NCBI RefSeq assembly: GCF_016093545.1
Contig: NZ_JADKYX010000003.1
Coordinates: 186,001 to 250,000 of the forward strand
DNA length: 64,000 nucleotides
Reading direction: 5' to 3'
DNA from: Massilia rhizosphaerae
GTDB taxonomy: Bacteria; Pseudomonadota; Gammaproteobacteria; Burkholderiales; Burkholderiaceae_D
A model generated the notes under the pieces. It was not told the DNA's origin. It saw only the letters and a list, made by a program, of their open reading frames with translations, and did not search any database. Shown in pieces: positions 53,165-63,604 of this stretch. The position numbers and the translations under genes were made by a program. Each line of letters opens with the position of its first letter. Position 1 is the first letter of the stretch.

Positions 53165-54874
53165 TCAGCCGGCCTTCGCGGCCTTCACGGCCTGCGCGTT
53201 GCGGCGAATGGTGTCCAGCGTGGCGCCCGGCGTGATCAGGTTGCCGTCGTAGCGCAGCTCGATCAGCGCCGGCAGCTTGCGCGTGCGCGTGAACTCGACG
53301 GCGCGCGCGAGGGCCGGGCCGAATTCGGCCGTCGTCCCGACCGCCTCGCCGTGGCCGCCGTACGCTTGCGCCAGCGCCGCGAAATCCGGATTGTGCAGCT
53401 GGGTGCCGGACACGCGGCCCGGATACTCGCGTTCCTGGTGCATGCGGATCGTGCCGAACATGCCGTTGTTGAAGACGAGGAAGATGACGCCGGCGCCGTA
53501 TTGCACGGCCGTCGCCAGTTCCTGGCCCGTCATCATGAACTCGCCGTCGCCGGCAAACGTCACGACGGTGCGCTCCGGCTGCACGATCTTGGCCGCGACG
53601 CCGGACGGCACGGCGTAACCCATCGCGCCGCTGGTCGGCGCCAGCTGCGTGCGCATGGCGCCGTAATGCCAGAAGCGGTGCGCCCACGTCGCGTAGTTGC
53701 CGGCGCCGTTCGTGATGATCGTGTCGCGGGGCAGGGCCGCCTGCAGCTCCTGCACCATCTGCCACAGGTCGAGAGGCGCGGTGCCGTCCTTGAAGATGGC
53801 GGGGCGTTCCTGCCAGGCGCGCAGCTCGGCCTTCGCTTCCTCGACCGTGTGACGCCAGGCCGACGCGTCGACCGGTTCCATCGCTGCCAGCATGCCTGCC
53901 GCCTGCGGGGCGCCGCTGGCAATCATCAACTCGGCCTGGTAGACGCTGCCCAGTTCTTCCGGATCCGGATGGATGTGCACGAGGCGCTGGCGCGGCACGG
54001 GAGATTCCAGCAGCGAGTAGCCGCTCGTCGTCATCTCGCCCAGGCGCGGTCCGAACGCGATCAAGACGTCGGCTTCCTTCACGCGCGCGGCCAGCTTCGG
54101 ATTGATGCCGATGCCGACGTCCCCCACATAGTGCGGATGGTCGTTGTCCAGCAGGTCCTGGAAGCGGAATGCGCAGGCGACGGGCAGCGCGTTCGCTTCG
54201 GCGAATCGTTGCACGTCGGCGCAGGCATCGTCCGTCCACGTGCCGCCGCCCAGCAGCAGCAGCGGTTTTTTCGCCTGCGCCAGCATGGCGCGCAACTGGC
54301 CGATCTGCGCGGCGGACGGCGCGGCCTGCGTCGGCTGGTAGCGGCGCGTGTCCGCCACTTCCGCGCGCGCCACGAGCATGTCTTCCGGCAGCGCGAGGAC
54401 GACGGGGCCCGGACGGCCGCTCGTCGCCACCTGGAACGCGCGCGCCATGTATTCGGGGATGCGCTCGGCACGGTCGATCTGCGCGACCCATTTCGCCATC
54501 TGGCCGTACATGCGGCGGTAGTCGATTTCCTGGAACGCTTCGCGGTCCATGAAGTCGGTGCCGACCTGGCCGATGAACAGGATCATCGGCGTGGAATCCT
54601 GGTACGCCGTGTGCACGCCGATCGAGGCGTTCGTCGCACCGGGCCCGCGTGTGACGAAGCAGATGCCGGGCTTGCCCGTCAGCTTGCCGTAGGCCTCGGC
54701 CATGAACGCGGCGCCGCCTTCCTGGCGGTTGATGACGAAGCGGATGTTCGAGTCGTGCAGCGCGTCCAGCACGTCGAGATAGCTTTCGCCGGGCACGCCG
54801 AAGGCGGTGTCCACGCCGTGGACCTGGAGCGCATCGACCAGGATCTGGCCGCCGCTGCGGGAGGGGTGCGTCAT
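53165..54874 (-). CDS. thiamine-diphosphate-binding enzyme (acetolactate synthase-like)
   Basis: This 569-residue protein has the catalytic glutamate in INRQEGGAAFMAEAYG near residue 55 and the diphosphate-binding GDGEFMMTGQEL...VFNNGMFG motif near residue 430. It resembles the catalytic acetolactate synthase-like group with no regulatory subunit gene adjacent, so it could be a decarboxylase or carboligase with another 2-oxoacid. The start MTHPSRSGG is chosen over one 26 codons upstream. rnpB follows on the other strand. Confidence 0.85.
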   Translation of the reverse strand: MTHPSRSGGQILVDALQVHGVDTAFGVPGESYLDVLDALHDSNIRFVINRQEGGAAFMAEAYGKLTGKPGICFVTRGPGATNASIGVHTAYQDSTPMILFIGQVGTDFMDREAFQEIDYRRMYGQMAKWVAQIDRAERIPEYMARAFQVATSGRPGPVVLALPEDMLVARAEVADTRRYQPTQAAPSAAQIGQLRAMLAQAKKPLLLLGGGTWTDDACADVQRFAEANALPVACAFRFQDLLDNDHPHYVGDVGIGINPKLAARVKEADVLIAFGPRLGEMTTSGYSLLESPVPRQRLVHIHPDPEELGSVYQAELMIASGAPQAAGMLAAMEPVDASAWRHTVEEAKAELRAWQERPAIFKDGTAPLDLWQMVQELQAALPRDTIITNGAGNYATWAHRFWHYGAMRTQLAPTSGAMGYAVPSGVAAKIVQPERTVVTFAGDGEFMMTGQELATAVQYGAGVIFLVFNNGMFGTIRMHQEREYPGRVSGTQLHNPDFAALAQAYGGHGEAVGTTAEFGPALARAVEFTRTRKLPALIELRYDGNLITPGATLDTIRRNAQAVKAAKAG

Positions 54875-54983
54875 GGTGAGGTCATCCTTATCAAGATGGA
54901 ATCCGGGCATTCTATGCAAGTCGCCCGGCACTGGCTTTTGAAATAGCGACACGGCCTTTCACAAAAGGCAGCGGCGCATCCTA

Positions 54984-54989
54984 TATAAT
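54984..54989 (+). promoter_or_regulatory. -10 element of rnpB
   Basis: A perfect TATAAT hexamer lies 7 bases before the predicted 5' end of RNase P RNA. The -35 is weak. Confidence 0.65.
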
Positions 54990-54996
54990 GCTTCCC

Positions 54997-55338
54997 GTGA
55001 AGCAGGCCAGGCAGCCGCTGGTCCACGCCGCAAGGTCGTGGGCGGGAGGAAGGTCCGGACTCCACAGAGCGGGGTGACGGTTAACGGCCGTCCGTCGAAA
55101 GCCCGGCGCAAGCCGGGTATAAGGCGAGGAATAGGGCCACAGAGACGAGCGTATTAAGTTACGGTGAAACGCGGTAACCTCCACCTGGAGCAATTCCAAA
55201 TAGGCACGCGTTGAGGTTGCTCGCGGAGCGTGCGGGTAGGAAGCTTGAGCGCCGGAGTAATTCGGCGCCTAGAGGAATGGCTGTCATAGCGTCCGCAAGG
55301 GCGTTACACAGAATCCGGCCTATCGGCCTGCTTTACAC
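54997..55338 (+). ncRNA. rnpB: RNase P RNA (M1 RNA, class A)
   Basis: This is the catalytic RNA that trims the 5' ends of precursor tRNAs. About 342 nt. The ends pair to form P1 (GTGAAGCAGGCC with GGCCTGCTTTACAC). The universally conserved cores are present: GGAGGAAGGTCCGGACTCC (P4 5' strand region, 55045-55063), the ACAGAGCGG stretch, and AGAGGAATGGCTG near 55272. The order and length fit class A. It lies between the TPP enzyme gene and glpK. Confidence 0.97.
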
Positions 55339-55366
55339 ATTATTCGAGTCCCCGGGGAGAACGACG

Positions 55367-56860
<1,494 letters not shown>

Positions 56861-56940
56861 CCGCCACCCGTGCGGCCGCGCTTGCGCGGATGGGGCACAA
56901 TCGGCCGGACATCGACCGATTCCTCGTGACCGGAGGCGCC

Positions 56941-57444
56941 TTGAAAATCCTGAAGGGTTTCTTTTCGACCGCGCACGCGCTGCTGGGAATCCTGTTCGTG
57001 CTCGTCTCCGTGCTGATCACCGTGCTGGCCGTGCAGACGGGGTGGAAGGCCGTCGGTGCCGACGCCGAGGAGAGCGCCGAAATGGCCATCGAGGCGATCG
57101 GCCTGCTCGCCATCGCCGTCGTCTCGCTGCAGATCGCCCAGACCATCACCGAGGAAGAAGTGGTGCGCGACGCGCACATCAGCGCGCCCACGCGCGTGCG
57201 CCGCTATCTGTCGCGCTTCATGGTCGTCGTCGTGGTCGCGCTGTCGATCGAGGGCCTGGTCGGCACGTTCAAGGCCTTGCACGAGGAACCGGAACTGCTG
57301 CCGCACGCCGCGTCCGTGCTGATCGCGGCCGGCGTGCTGATGGCCGGCTGGGGCGCGTTCATCCGCCTGAACAAGGCGGCCGAGGAGCTCGAGCCGGAAG
57401 CGATGAAGGCGGCCAAGAGCGAGGATGCGAAGGTGGAAGAATAG
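56941..57444 (+). CDS. putative inner-membrane protein, three or four helices
   Basis: This 167-residue protein starts at TTG, chosen because GGAGG lies 5-6 bases before it and MKILKGFFSTAHALLGILFVL is a natural N-terminus. It has membrane segments near residues 8-30, 48-65, 95-110 and 125-142, and a charged C-terminus (AEELEPEAMKAAKSEDAKVEE). Not assigned to a known function. The conserved-looking ITEEEVVRDAHISAPTRVRRYLSRFM stretch lies between helices. Confidence 0.65.
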   Translation: MKILKGFFSTAHALLGILFVLVSVLITVLAVQTGWKAVGADAEESAEMAIEAIGLLAIAVVSLQIAQTITEEEVVRDAHISAPTRVRRYLSRFMVVVVVALSIEGLVGTFKALHEEPELLPHAASVLIAAGVLMAGWGAFIRLNKAAEELEPEAMKAAKSEDAKVEE

Positions 57445-57450
57445 GATGCC

Positions 57451-57783
57451 TCATCGTTCGCGCAGGAGGACGAGATTTTCCGTCATCCTGGCATGCAAGG
57501 TCTCCCGCCAGCCGGCGTCCAGCCAATGCGCGGCCCGGGGGAACGCGGCTTCGATGCGTCCCAGCAGCGCATCGAGATACGCCGCGCAGGTGTCGCGGTC
57601 ACGGAATCCGAAGCGCACGGCGTCCCCGAGGATGGCATCGCGCGCGATATCGAAGCGCCCCCTGGATAGTTGCAGGACCAGGCGGCGCGGCGTCTCGGCC
57701 GGATTGGGCACGACGTCGAATGCGGGCGCGAGACGCCAACCCCCGTCTTTTTGGGCCAGTGTGAAATTGTGAGAGCTTTTCAT
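57451..57783 (-). pseudogene. HipA-family toxin kinase, C-terminal remnant
   Basis: About 110 codons are left of a HipA gene (full length about 420). The remaining part has SHNFTLAQKDGGWRLAPAFDVVPNP, the HipA segment after the catalytic Asp region, followed by the C-terminal helices. No N-terminal part, antitoxin HipB or start site is present in the flanking sequence. It is the trace of a lost toxin-antitoxin locus. Confidence 0.6.
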
Positions 57784-57831
57784 TCACATCGCTCGATATA
57801 CTGCCGGGTAAGTTTCCTTGTGCTTTTAACC

Positions 57832-58323
57832 ATGAAGGGTATCGGCGCGATGCCTGTCATTTCAGATTCCGGTCGCATGGCCCCGGTTCATCGAGAGTTT
57901 ATGTTTACTGGGCAAATCAACCTTCCCGAAAATGCCGATTTCGACTGCCTGCTGAACCAGGTATTGGCCTGGTGGCCCGAAGAACTGGCGGGCGACGCCG
58001 GCGCCGACGCCGGCGCCCGGCAATCGTCGGTCATCCATTTTTATGAAACCAGCATTGCGCCGCAGGCGATCAAATCCGCCAGCATGCTGTTGCTGCAGCT
58101 CGACTGGGTCCTGTTCGGCATCGTCGTCGATTTGTCGCGCACGGTATCCCGGGTGCGCATCAAGGACATCCGGCCGCAACTCATCAAGGATAAATTCCAC
58201 GCCTTGCTGACGCATATCGCATTGCCCCAGCTGCTCGGCGAAAAGCAGTGGGACGGCTCGTTCGAGCGCGACGAACTCGTGAATTATCTGCGGGCCGAGG
58301 ACCTGGCGGCCGCCGCCCAATAG
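57832..58323 (+). CDS. hypothetical protein
   Basis: This 163-residue soluble protein is not recognised. The sequence has ADFDCLLNQVLAWWPEELAG near the N-terminus, a segment SSVIHFYETSIAPQAIKSASMLLLQLDWVLFGIVVDL, and charged helices, with no catalytic motif. The start is uncertain: ATG at 57832 or 57850; the second gives MPVISDSGRM. It lies between the HipA remnant and the chemoreceptor gene. Confidence 0.55.
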   Translation: MKGIGAMPVISDSGRMAPVHREFMFTGQINLPENADFDCLLNQVLAWWPEELAGDAGADAGARQSSVIHFYETSIAPQAIKSASMLLLQLDWVLFGIVVDLSRTVSRVRIKDIRPQLIKDKFHALLTHIALPQLLGEKQWDGSFERDELVNYLRAEDLAAAAQ

Positions 58324-58445
58324 ACATTCCACATTGTCCATGGACCGGCATCAAACAATGCTTTGATGCAATCCCGTAAGCTGTTGGATGCTTACCCGGT
58401 TGCGCAATATTTTCGTCAATCTCGGTCTCGGACAATGGAAGCGGA

Positions 58446-60143
58446 ATGAATATCAAACACTGGAAAATCGGTACTCGGTTGGGCGGCGCATTTGCATTGT
58501 TGCTTGTCCTGTTGGCGGCGTGCATCTGGTTCGGGATTGCCAGCCTGCGGCGATTGAACGAGGGGACGACACTTATCGTCGACGAGGATTATCCCAAGAC
58601 CGTATTGGCATACGAAAGCCTCGACGTCGTGAACCGCAATGCCCGCGCCCTGCGCAATATGCTGTTGCTGGATAAACCGGAAGACGTGGCGCGGGAACGG
58701 CAGACCGTGCTCCGGAACAGGCAGGAAATCTCCGCCCATCTCGACAAGCTGGCGGCAATGATCCAGTCCGACGAAGGCAAGGCCCGGCTGAAAGCGGTGG
58801 TGGACGCCAGGGAAGTGTATCGCGCGTCGCAGCAAGGTTTTCTCGAATTGGTGGACGCCGGCAAAAAACAGGAAGCCTCGGCCCTGCTGCTGTCCCGGAT
58901 CCGCGAGAATCAGCGCATCTATTTCGACGCCGTACGTGAATTGATCAAGCTTCAGGACGCCCGTGTGTTCGACAGCGGCCGTCGTGCGGAGAACACGTAT
59001 CGCTCGACCGTCAACTGGCTGATGGGATTGGCGGCACTGGCGCTCGTGTTCGGCGCGGCCGTGGCCGTCTGGATCACGCGGTCGATCACGGGGCCGCTGC
59101 GGCAGGCGGTGGACGTGGCGCGCACCGTGGCCACCGGCGACCTGAGCGCCACGATCGAGGTGCATTCGGCGGACGAGACCGGCCAGCTGCTGCAAGCGCT
59201 GCACGACATGAACGAGGCACTGGTCGGGATCGTCGGCGAAGTGCGCAGCGGCACCGACACCATCGCGTCCGCGTCGCAGCAGATCGCGACCGGCAACGCC
59301 GACCTGTCCTCGCGTACCGAGCAGCAGGCGTCCTCGCTGGAGGAAACCGCCTCGTCGATGGAGGAATTGACGTCGACCGTGAAACAGAACGCGGACAATG
59401 CGCGCCAGGCGAACCAGTTCGCCGTGTCCGCATCGGAAGTGGCGGAGAAGGGCGGCGCGGTGATGTCGGAAGTCGTTGACACGATGGGCGCGATCAACGA
59501 ATCGGCACGCAAGATCGTCGACATCATCGCCGTCATCGACGGGATCGCATTCCAGACGAATATCCTGGCGCTCAACGCGGCGGTCGAAGCGGCGCGCGCG
59601 GGCGAGCAGGGGCGGGGCTTTGCCGTCGTCGCGTCCGAAGTGCGCAGCCTGGCCCAGCGCAGCGCCGCGGCCGCGAAGGAGATCAAGGTATTGATCGACA
59701 ATTCCGTGGAAAAGGCGGACGCGGGCAGCCGGCTCGTGGATCAGGCCGGCACGACGATGCGCGCCGTCGTCGAGAGCATCAAGCGGGTGACGGACATCAT
59801 GGGCGAGATCAGCGCGGCCAGCCAGGAGCAGACCGAGGGCATCGGGCAGGTGCAGCTGGCGATTTCGCAAATGGACCAGGTCACGCAGCAGAACGCCGCG
59901 CTGGTGGAAGAAGCGGCCGCCGCGTCCGAATCGCTGCGGGAGCAGGCGGCCAAGCTGTCGCAGACGGTGGCCGTGTTCCGGCTCGATGGTGCGCGGGACC
60001 GGAGCGCGCCGGCGGCGGTGCCGAAGTCGAATGTCGCGCCGTTGAAGAAGAAACCATCAACGGCGGCACCGGCGCCGGCCGAGCCGTTGCGCGTCAAGCG
60101 GCTGGCCAATGCCGGCAGGGGGGATGATTGGGAAGAGTTCTGA
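58446..60143 (+). CDS. methyl-accepting chemotaxis protein (four-helix-bundle sensor)
   Basis: This 565-residue receptor has a first membrane helix (LGGAFALLLVLLAACIWFGIASL), a periplasmic four-helix-bundle domain (about residues 40-185), a second helix (WLMGLAALALVFGAAVAVWI), HAMP (about 215-265) and a cytoplasmic signalling hairpin with AFQTNILALNAAVEAARAGEQGRGFAVVASEVRSLAQRSA. It ends in DDWEEF, a CheR/CheB docking-type pentapeptide like WETF/WEEF of Tsr. Ligand unknown. Its intrinsic terminator follows directly. Confidence 0.95.
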   Translation: MNIKHWKIGTRLGGAFALLLVLLAACIWFGIASLRRLNEGTTLIVDEDYPKTVLAYESLDVVNRNARALRNMLLLDKPEDVARERQTVLRNRQEISAHLDKLAAMIQSDEGKARLKAVVDAREVYRASQQGFLELVDAGKKQEASALLLSRIRENQRIYFDAVRELIKLQDARVFDSGRRAENTYRSTVNWLMGLAALALVFGAAVAVWITRSITGPLRQAVDVARTVATGDLSATIEVHSADETGQLLQALHDMNEALVGIVGEVRSGTDTIASASQQIATGNADLSSRTEQQASSLEETASSMEELTSTVKQNADNARQANQFAVSASEVAEKGGAVMSEVVDTMGAINESARKIVDIIAVIDGIAFQTNILALNAAVEAARAGEQGRGFAVVASEVRSLAQRSAAAAKEIKVLIDNSVEKADAGSRLVDQAGTTMRAVVESIKRVTDIMGEISAASQEQTEGIGQVQLAISQMDQVTQQNAALVEEAAAASESLREQAAKLSQTVAVFRLDGARDRSAPAAVPKSNVAPLKKKPSTAAPAPAEPLRVKRLANAGRGDDWEEF

Positions 60144-60164
60144 CGCAATATCGTAATGATCATC

Positions 60165-60206
60165 GAGGCGGACTGTGAGAACCGCAGTCCGCCTCGGCTC
60201 ATTTTT
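60165..60206 (+). terminator. intrinsic terminator of the chemoreceptor gene
   Basis: Eleven-base perfect arms GAGGCGGACTG and CAGTCCGCCTC with a 9-nt loop, followed ten bases later by five T residues. The T-run is not directly against the stem, so it is a slightly weak but plausible terminator. Confidence 0.75.
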
Positions 60207-60257
60207 CCCAAGTGTCAGGCCATCGCCGGGAATAGCCGTTTTACTTTCGGTTTCAGC

Positions 60258-60989
60258 TCACGCATCTGCCTTGCGGGTGCTGCGCAAGATATTCGCGTTG
60301 ACATTGAGATAGCGCTTGGTTGTCGAGCCGATGAGACTCGCCAGCTTTTGGCAGAGCTTGAACAGTGCGATGCCGGCCGCGATGTAGAGAACACCGATCA
60401 GTGACCGGGTGGGCTTGCCGGACAACGTTTGTGCTCTTGCGTTGACATCGTCGCTCGCCAAGGGCTTATCGACGTAGGCGATCGCATACGGTGAAATTTG
60501 AAACGTCACGCTGTCTCGCGCCAGCCGTGATCGATTGCCATGGTCGACGAAGGCCAATGCCACACGTCTGCCATCGTGCTTGAAACCGACCTGGTCAATA
60601 CCGGCCAGGCCGGTCGCGGTAAGCGTGACGCCGCCGGCCAGGCTACAGGCGCTGGCCACATACAGCGACAGCAGCAACAGCGGCGCGACGAGCATAAAAG
60701 GCATAAAAACAAGATTGAAACCGGCTACCCACACCAGGGCGAGCGCCATGCGTCCAAAATTGGCCAGGCTGTGCTTGTTTTGAAACGCTTCGACATGGAC
60801 CAGCGCCTTGAACTCGAGCGCGATCTTGCGCGGGTCTCCCAGTGCGCGGGCGACTTCGTCGGCGCTGCGTCCGCTATGCATCGCATCGGCAAAGTGCTGT
60901 TCATAGTCGCGCAGGATGTCGTCGATCTGGTCGCCGGGCAAGCCGGACAAGGATCGCTTCAACGATGCGAGGTAGGTTTGTTGACTCAT
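60258..60989 (-). CDS. DUF1700-family membrane protein, PadR partner
   Basis: This 243-residue protein starts SQQTYLASLKRSLSGLPGDQIDDILRDYEQHFADAMHSGRSADEVARALGDPRKIALEFKA, the DUF1700 N-terminal helical domain, and continues with three or four membrane helices. The partner of PadR is typical: PadR-DUF1700-(DUF4097) sets respond to membrane stress. The start overlaps the PadR stop by 4 bp. Less GC-rich than the core genes. Confidence 0.85.
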   Translation of the reverse strand: MSQQTYLASLKRSLSGLPGDQIDDILRDYEQHFADAMHSGRSADEVARALGDPRKIALEFKALVHVEAFQNKHSLANFGRMALALVWVAGFNLVFMPFMLVAPLLLLSLYVASACSLAGGVTLTATGLAGIDQVGFKHDGRRVALAFVDHGNRSRLARDSVTFQISPYAIAYVDKPLASDDVNARAQTLSGKPTRSLIGVLYIAAGIALFKLCQKLASLIGSTTKRYLNVNANILRSTRKADA

Positions 60990-61300
60990 GCTGCGACTCC
61001 CAGGATTTTGTTGACCTCGTTGGCGAATGTCTGCCAGTCTCGTCGCATCTGCGCCAACTGCGCGCGCCCCGACGGTTCCAATTTGTAGTACTTGCGCGGT
61101 GGTCCCGATTCGGACTCCACCAGATACGTGCTCACCCATTTTTCGTTCTGCAGGCGCCGCATCAGCGGATAGATCGTGCCTTCGCTCATGTCGAGGCCGT
61201 CGGCCAGTTGTGCGACGATCTCGTACGCATAACTGTCCCTGCCGGCCAGGATCGCCAGCACGCACATATCGAGCGTGCCCTTCTTCAATTGTGTTTTCAT
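60986..61300 (-). CDS. PadR-family transcriptional regulator
   Basis: This 104-residue winged-helix repressor (MKTQLKKGTLDMCVLAILAGRDSYAYEIVAQL, EGTIYPLMRRLQNEKWVSTYLVE) lacks the long C-terminal coiled coil, as in the small PadR-s1 group. It is co-transcribed with DUF1700 and likely represses both. The 12-bp palindrome 59 bp upstream of its start is its probable operator. Confidence 0.92.
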   Translation of the reverse strand: MKTQLKKGTLDMCVLAILAGRDSYAYEIVAQLADGLDMSEGTIYPLMRRLQNEKWVSTYLVESESGPPRKYYKLEPSGRAQLAQMRRDWQTFANEVNKILGVAA

Positions 61301-61358
61301 TCATTGCGTCCTTTGACGACACTGGCCACGTGACTCGCCAGTTGACGCCAGCATATAA

Positions 61359-61387
61359 CAAGCTACCTTGTTACGCAAGGTAGCTTG
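61359..61387 (-). promoter_or_regulatory. PadR operator, perfect 12-base inverted repeat
   Basis: Perfect arms CAAGCTACCTTG and its complement are separated by five bases (TTACG). The length and position (59 bp before the padR start, next to a TATAT-rich -10) fit an autoregulatory PadR site. The gap 61388-61571 holds only a 25-codon ORF at 61452 with a badly spaced ribosome site, which I do not count. Confidence 0.82.
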
Positions 61388-61571
61388 CTTAGCTCTCTTG
61401 GCTTTTGGTCAAGCGCCGAAGCCGAGGTGTTCGATCACTTTTGAGGAGGACATGCCAATTTCTTCTCGCGATTCAAGCGAGCGGCTGCACGCGTCGATTT
61501 CAGCCGGACGGCCCACGGTCCTGGAATAACCATGGGCGGCCTTCAACGACGTAGCGGTTTATGGGCTGACG

Positions 61572-61913
61572 CTATTCACCACTTTCAGTGGGCATGTTTT
61601 TGCTAACCCATCCACTGATACCGGCAGACATGACAATCGCATTGGAATAACCCAATTTCTTGGCTCGGCGCGCAGCATTGGGAGCCTTTCGGCACAGTGG
61701 GTTAGAACAGTAAAAGACGATCCTCGATTCCTTGTTGGCCGGCAGGTCGTTGGCATCATAGGACGTTGGGTCCAGGTTGATCGCCCCTGGAACACGGGCC
61801 TTCAACCAGCTGTGGCGCGAATTGACGTCGATAACGGTAACGCTTTTTTTGCGAATCAAATCGTGAAGCGCAGTGGGGGAAATATTGCCGAGTCCCATGA
61901 TTAGCGCAAACAT
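61572..61913 (-). CDS. rhodanese-like sulfurtransferase
   Basis: This 113-residue single-domain rhodanese has VIDVNSRHSWLKARVPGAINLD near the N-terminus and the active-site loop FYCSNPLCRKAPNAAR with catalytic cysteine in CSNPLCR. It moves sulfur to a thiophilic acceptor; physiological partner unknown. Neighbours are the PadR-DUF1700 pair and an alpha/beta hydrolase, with no evident pathway link. Confidence 0.88.
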   Translation of the reverse strand: MFALIMGLGNISPTALHDLIRKKSVTVIDVNSRHSWLKARVPGAINLDPTSYDANDLPANKESRIVFYCSNPLCRKAPNAARRAKKLGYSNAIVMSAGISGWVSKNMPTESGE

Positions 61914-62000
61914 ATTTTCATTTTCCTGTGTAAGTTTATTGTTTCCGGGCGGGTTGATGATACTAATCCGCTCAACAATCTGGTCCGAATGCGGCTGACC

Positions 62001-63425
62001 TCATGTCCCGTGCGCTGCCACCCAATCGCCAATGATCTTGAGTGCGGCCGGTGCAAACGTTTCTTCGACGTCGATACCGTCATACGGCGTGGGCAGTTTC
62101 ACGGTCTGAAACGCGTGGTTGAGATTGGGAAGTTCAATGATCGTCGCGTCTGGATTGTGTTTCAATGCCGTTCGGATCAGGCTGAGGTTTTCTGTTGATG
62201 GCATCCACAGATCTAGGCTGCCGTTGAGCGCCAGCACGGGTATGTGGAGCTTGCTGAGCGCCGCCGCCGGCTCGTAGCTGAGCGCTTGCCGTCCCCACGG
62301 GCTGGTCAACTGGCGGGTGAGCACGTCGACACTGGCCGGGCTGATGATCTTGCTGGCGAGGGCAGCGTCGATACGGGTCTTCACCAGCGAGTGCACCTCT
62401 GCATCACTTTTTGCCGTCTCGACGTCGGCGTATAGCTGGTTGAGGAACGCGGTCTTCTTCTGGATCTCGTCGTCACGCATCCCCGATGCTTTCAAGATCT
62501 TTGCGTCCCGCAAACTCAGGAGGCGGTCGAAGCGCATGCCGGGCCCTGCCAGCAGCACGACAAAGCGCACTGTGGGCATGCGCACAGCGACCGCCGGGGC
62601 CAAAGCACCGCCCTCCGAATGGCCCACCAGGCCGATGTGGTCCGGCGCAATCTCGGGCTGCGCCTTCAGGAATTGCAGGGCGGCGCCGACATCGGCGGCC
62701 AGGTCGGTGGGCGTGGCGGCAGCGTAGTCGCCCGTCGATTTGCCGACGCCCCGTTTGTCATAACGCAAGACGGCGATTCCGCGACGATTGAGCGCGTCGG
62801 CCAGAACCACGAACATCTTGTGACCCACGTAGGCTGCGTCGCGAGTTACGGGGCCGGTACCGCTGACCAGCACGACCGCAGGGAACGGGTCGGGCCCATC
62901 GGGCAGGCTGAGCGTGCCGGAGAGTGTGACCCCCGCTGCGGCATTGCTGAAGCTGACTTCCCGTTGCCGGTAGGGATGCGGATTCGCCGCGATCGCCTCT
63001 TCCTGTGGCCGCTTCATCACCTGCGTCGATACCGCACCGCTCATCCGTGACAGTACGAGCGGCAGGGGCACTCCCAGCTGCAAGGCCTTGCCTTGCGTCC
63101 AGCCGCCAACCCAGGCCTGCTGGTCGGCGCGCCAGGTTCCGGCATAGCTCGCGCCAATCGTGGGGACCGTAAAACTGAAATGATCGGCGTCGACGGCCAC
63201 CTTGTCCGTCGGCAGCTTGAAGGTTCCCTGGTCGGGGCTATCCAGTGTAGCGCTGTAGTGACCGGCAGCGTCTTTCCGTACGTGGACGACAATGTGGTAA
63301 CCGACCAGGAGCCCGTTCCAGTTGCCTTCTGCTTCTTCGGCAGACGCGTTGCCGGTCGTCAGCCCGAGGGCCAAGGCCAACAGGCACATGGCGGCTTGTG
63401 GACGGTACAGCCAAACGTTATGCAT
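62001..63425 (-). CDS. exported alpha/beta-hydrolase
   Basis: This 474-residue protein has a signal peptide (LLALALGLTTGNASA), an N-terminal beta-rich domain (residues 30-150), and an alpha/beta-hydrolase domain with LVSGTGPVTRD, the nucleophile elbow GHSEGG near residue 272 and a C-terminal histidine in NLNHAFQ. It may be an esterase or peptidase; substrate unknown. Shared TTAGCTAA boxes in its promoter suggest control by the divergent ArsR-type regulator. Confidence 0.85.
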   Translation of the reverse strand: MHNVWLYRPQAAMCLLALALGLTTGNASAEEAEGNWNGLLVGYHIVVHVRKDAAGHYSATLDSPDQGTFKLPTDKVAVDADHFSFTVPTIGASYAGTWRADQQAWVGGWTQGKALQLGVPLPLVLSRMSGAVSTQVMKRPQEEAIAANPHPYRQREVSFSNAAAGVTLSGTLSLPDGPDPFPAVVLVSGTGPVTRDAAYVGHKMFVVLADALNRRGIAVLRYDKRGVGKSTGDYAAATPTDLAADVGAALQFLKAQPEIAPDHIGLVGHSEGGALAPAVAVRMPTVRFVVLLAGPGMRFDRLLSLRDAKILKASGMRDDEIQKKTAFLNQLYADVETAKSDAEVHSLVKTRIDAALASKIISPASVDVLTRQLTSPWGRQALSYEPAAALSKLHIPVLALNGSLDLWMPSTENLSLIRTALKHNPDATIIELPNLNHAFQTVKLPTPYDGIDVEETFAPAALKIIGDWVAAHGT

Positions 63426-63517
63426 AGGTATTTCCTTTCATAGGATCGCCATGGGCGTTGTTTTAAAGAACCGCAGACGGGACGGTTCAACAGGGGAACG
63501 GCGCGTCCTTTTTATTA

Positions 63518-63595
63518 TTAGCTAAACGTCTAAATCAAACAAGCCTCTTTCTTGTCAAGGAGAAAATTCTTGACATTTATTCGATATTTAGCTAA
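63518..63595. promoter_or_regulatory. two TTAGCTAA boxes between the hydrolase and ArsR genes
   Basis: The identical 8-base palindrome TTAGCTAA occurs at 63518-63525 and 63588-63595, 70 bp apart. The second overlaps the end of a promoter with a perfect TTGACA -35 (63570-63575) reading toward the ArsR gene; a TAAAAA -10 would put the start point close to the ATG at 63605. The first box lies within the likely promoter of the hydrolase. These are probable binding sites of the ArsR protein. Confidence 0.65.
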
Positions 63596-63604
63596 AAATC
63601 GATC

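Noticed and set aside
61452-61529. 25-codon ORF after a GGAGGA
   Set aside because: The ribosome site is only two bases from the ATG, and the peptide resembles nothing; it may be a decayed gene end.
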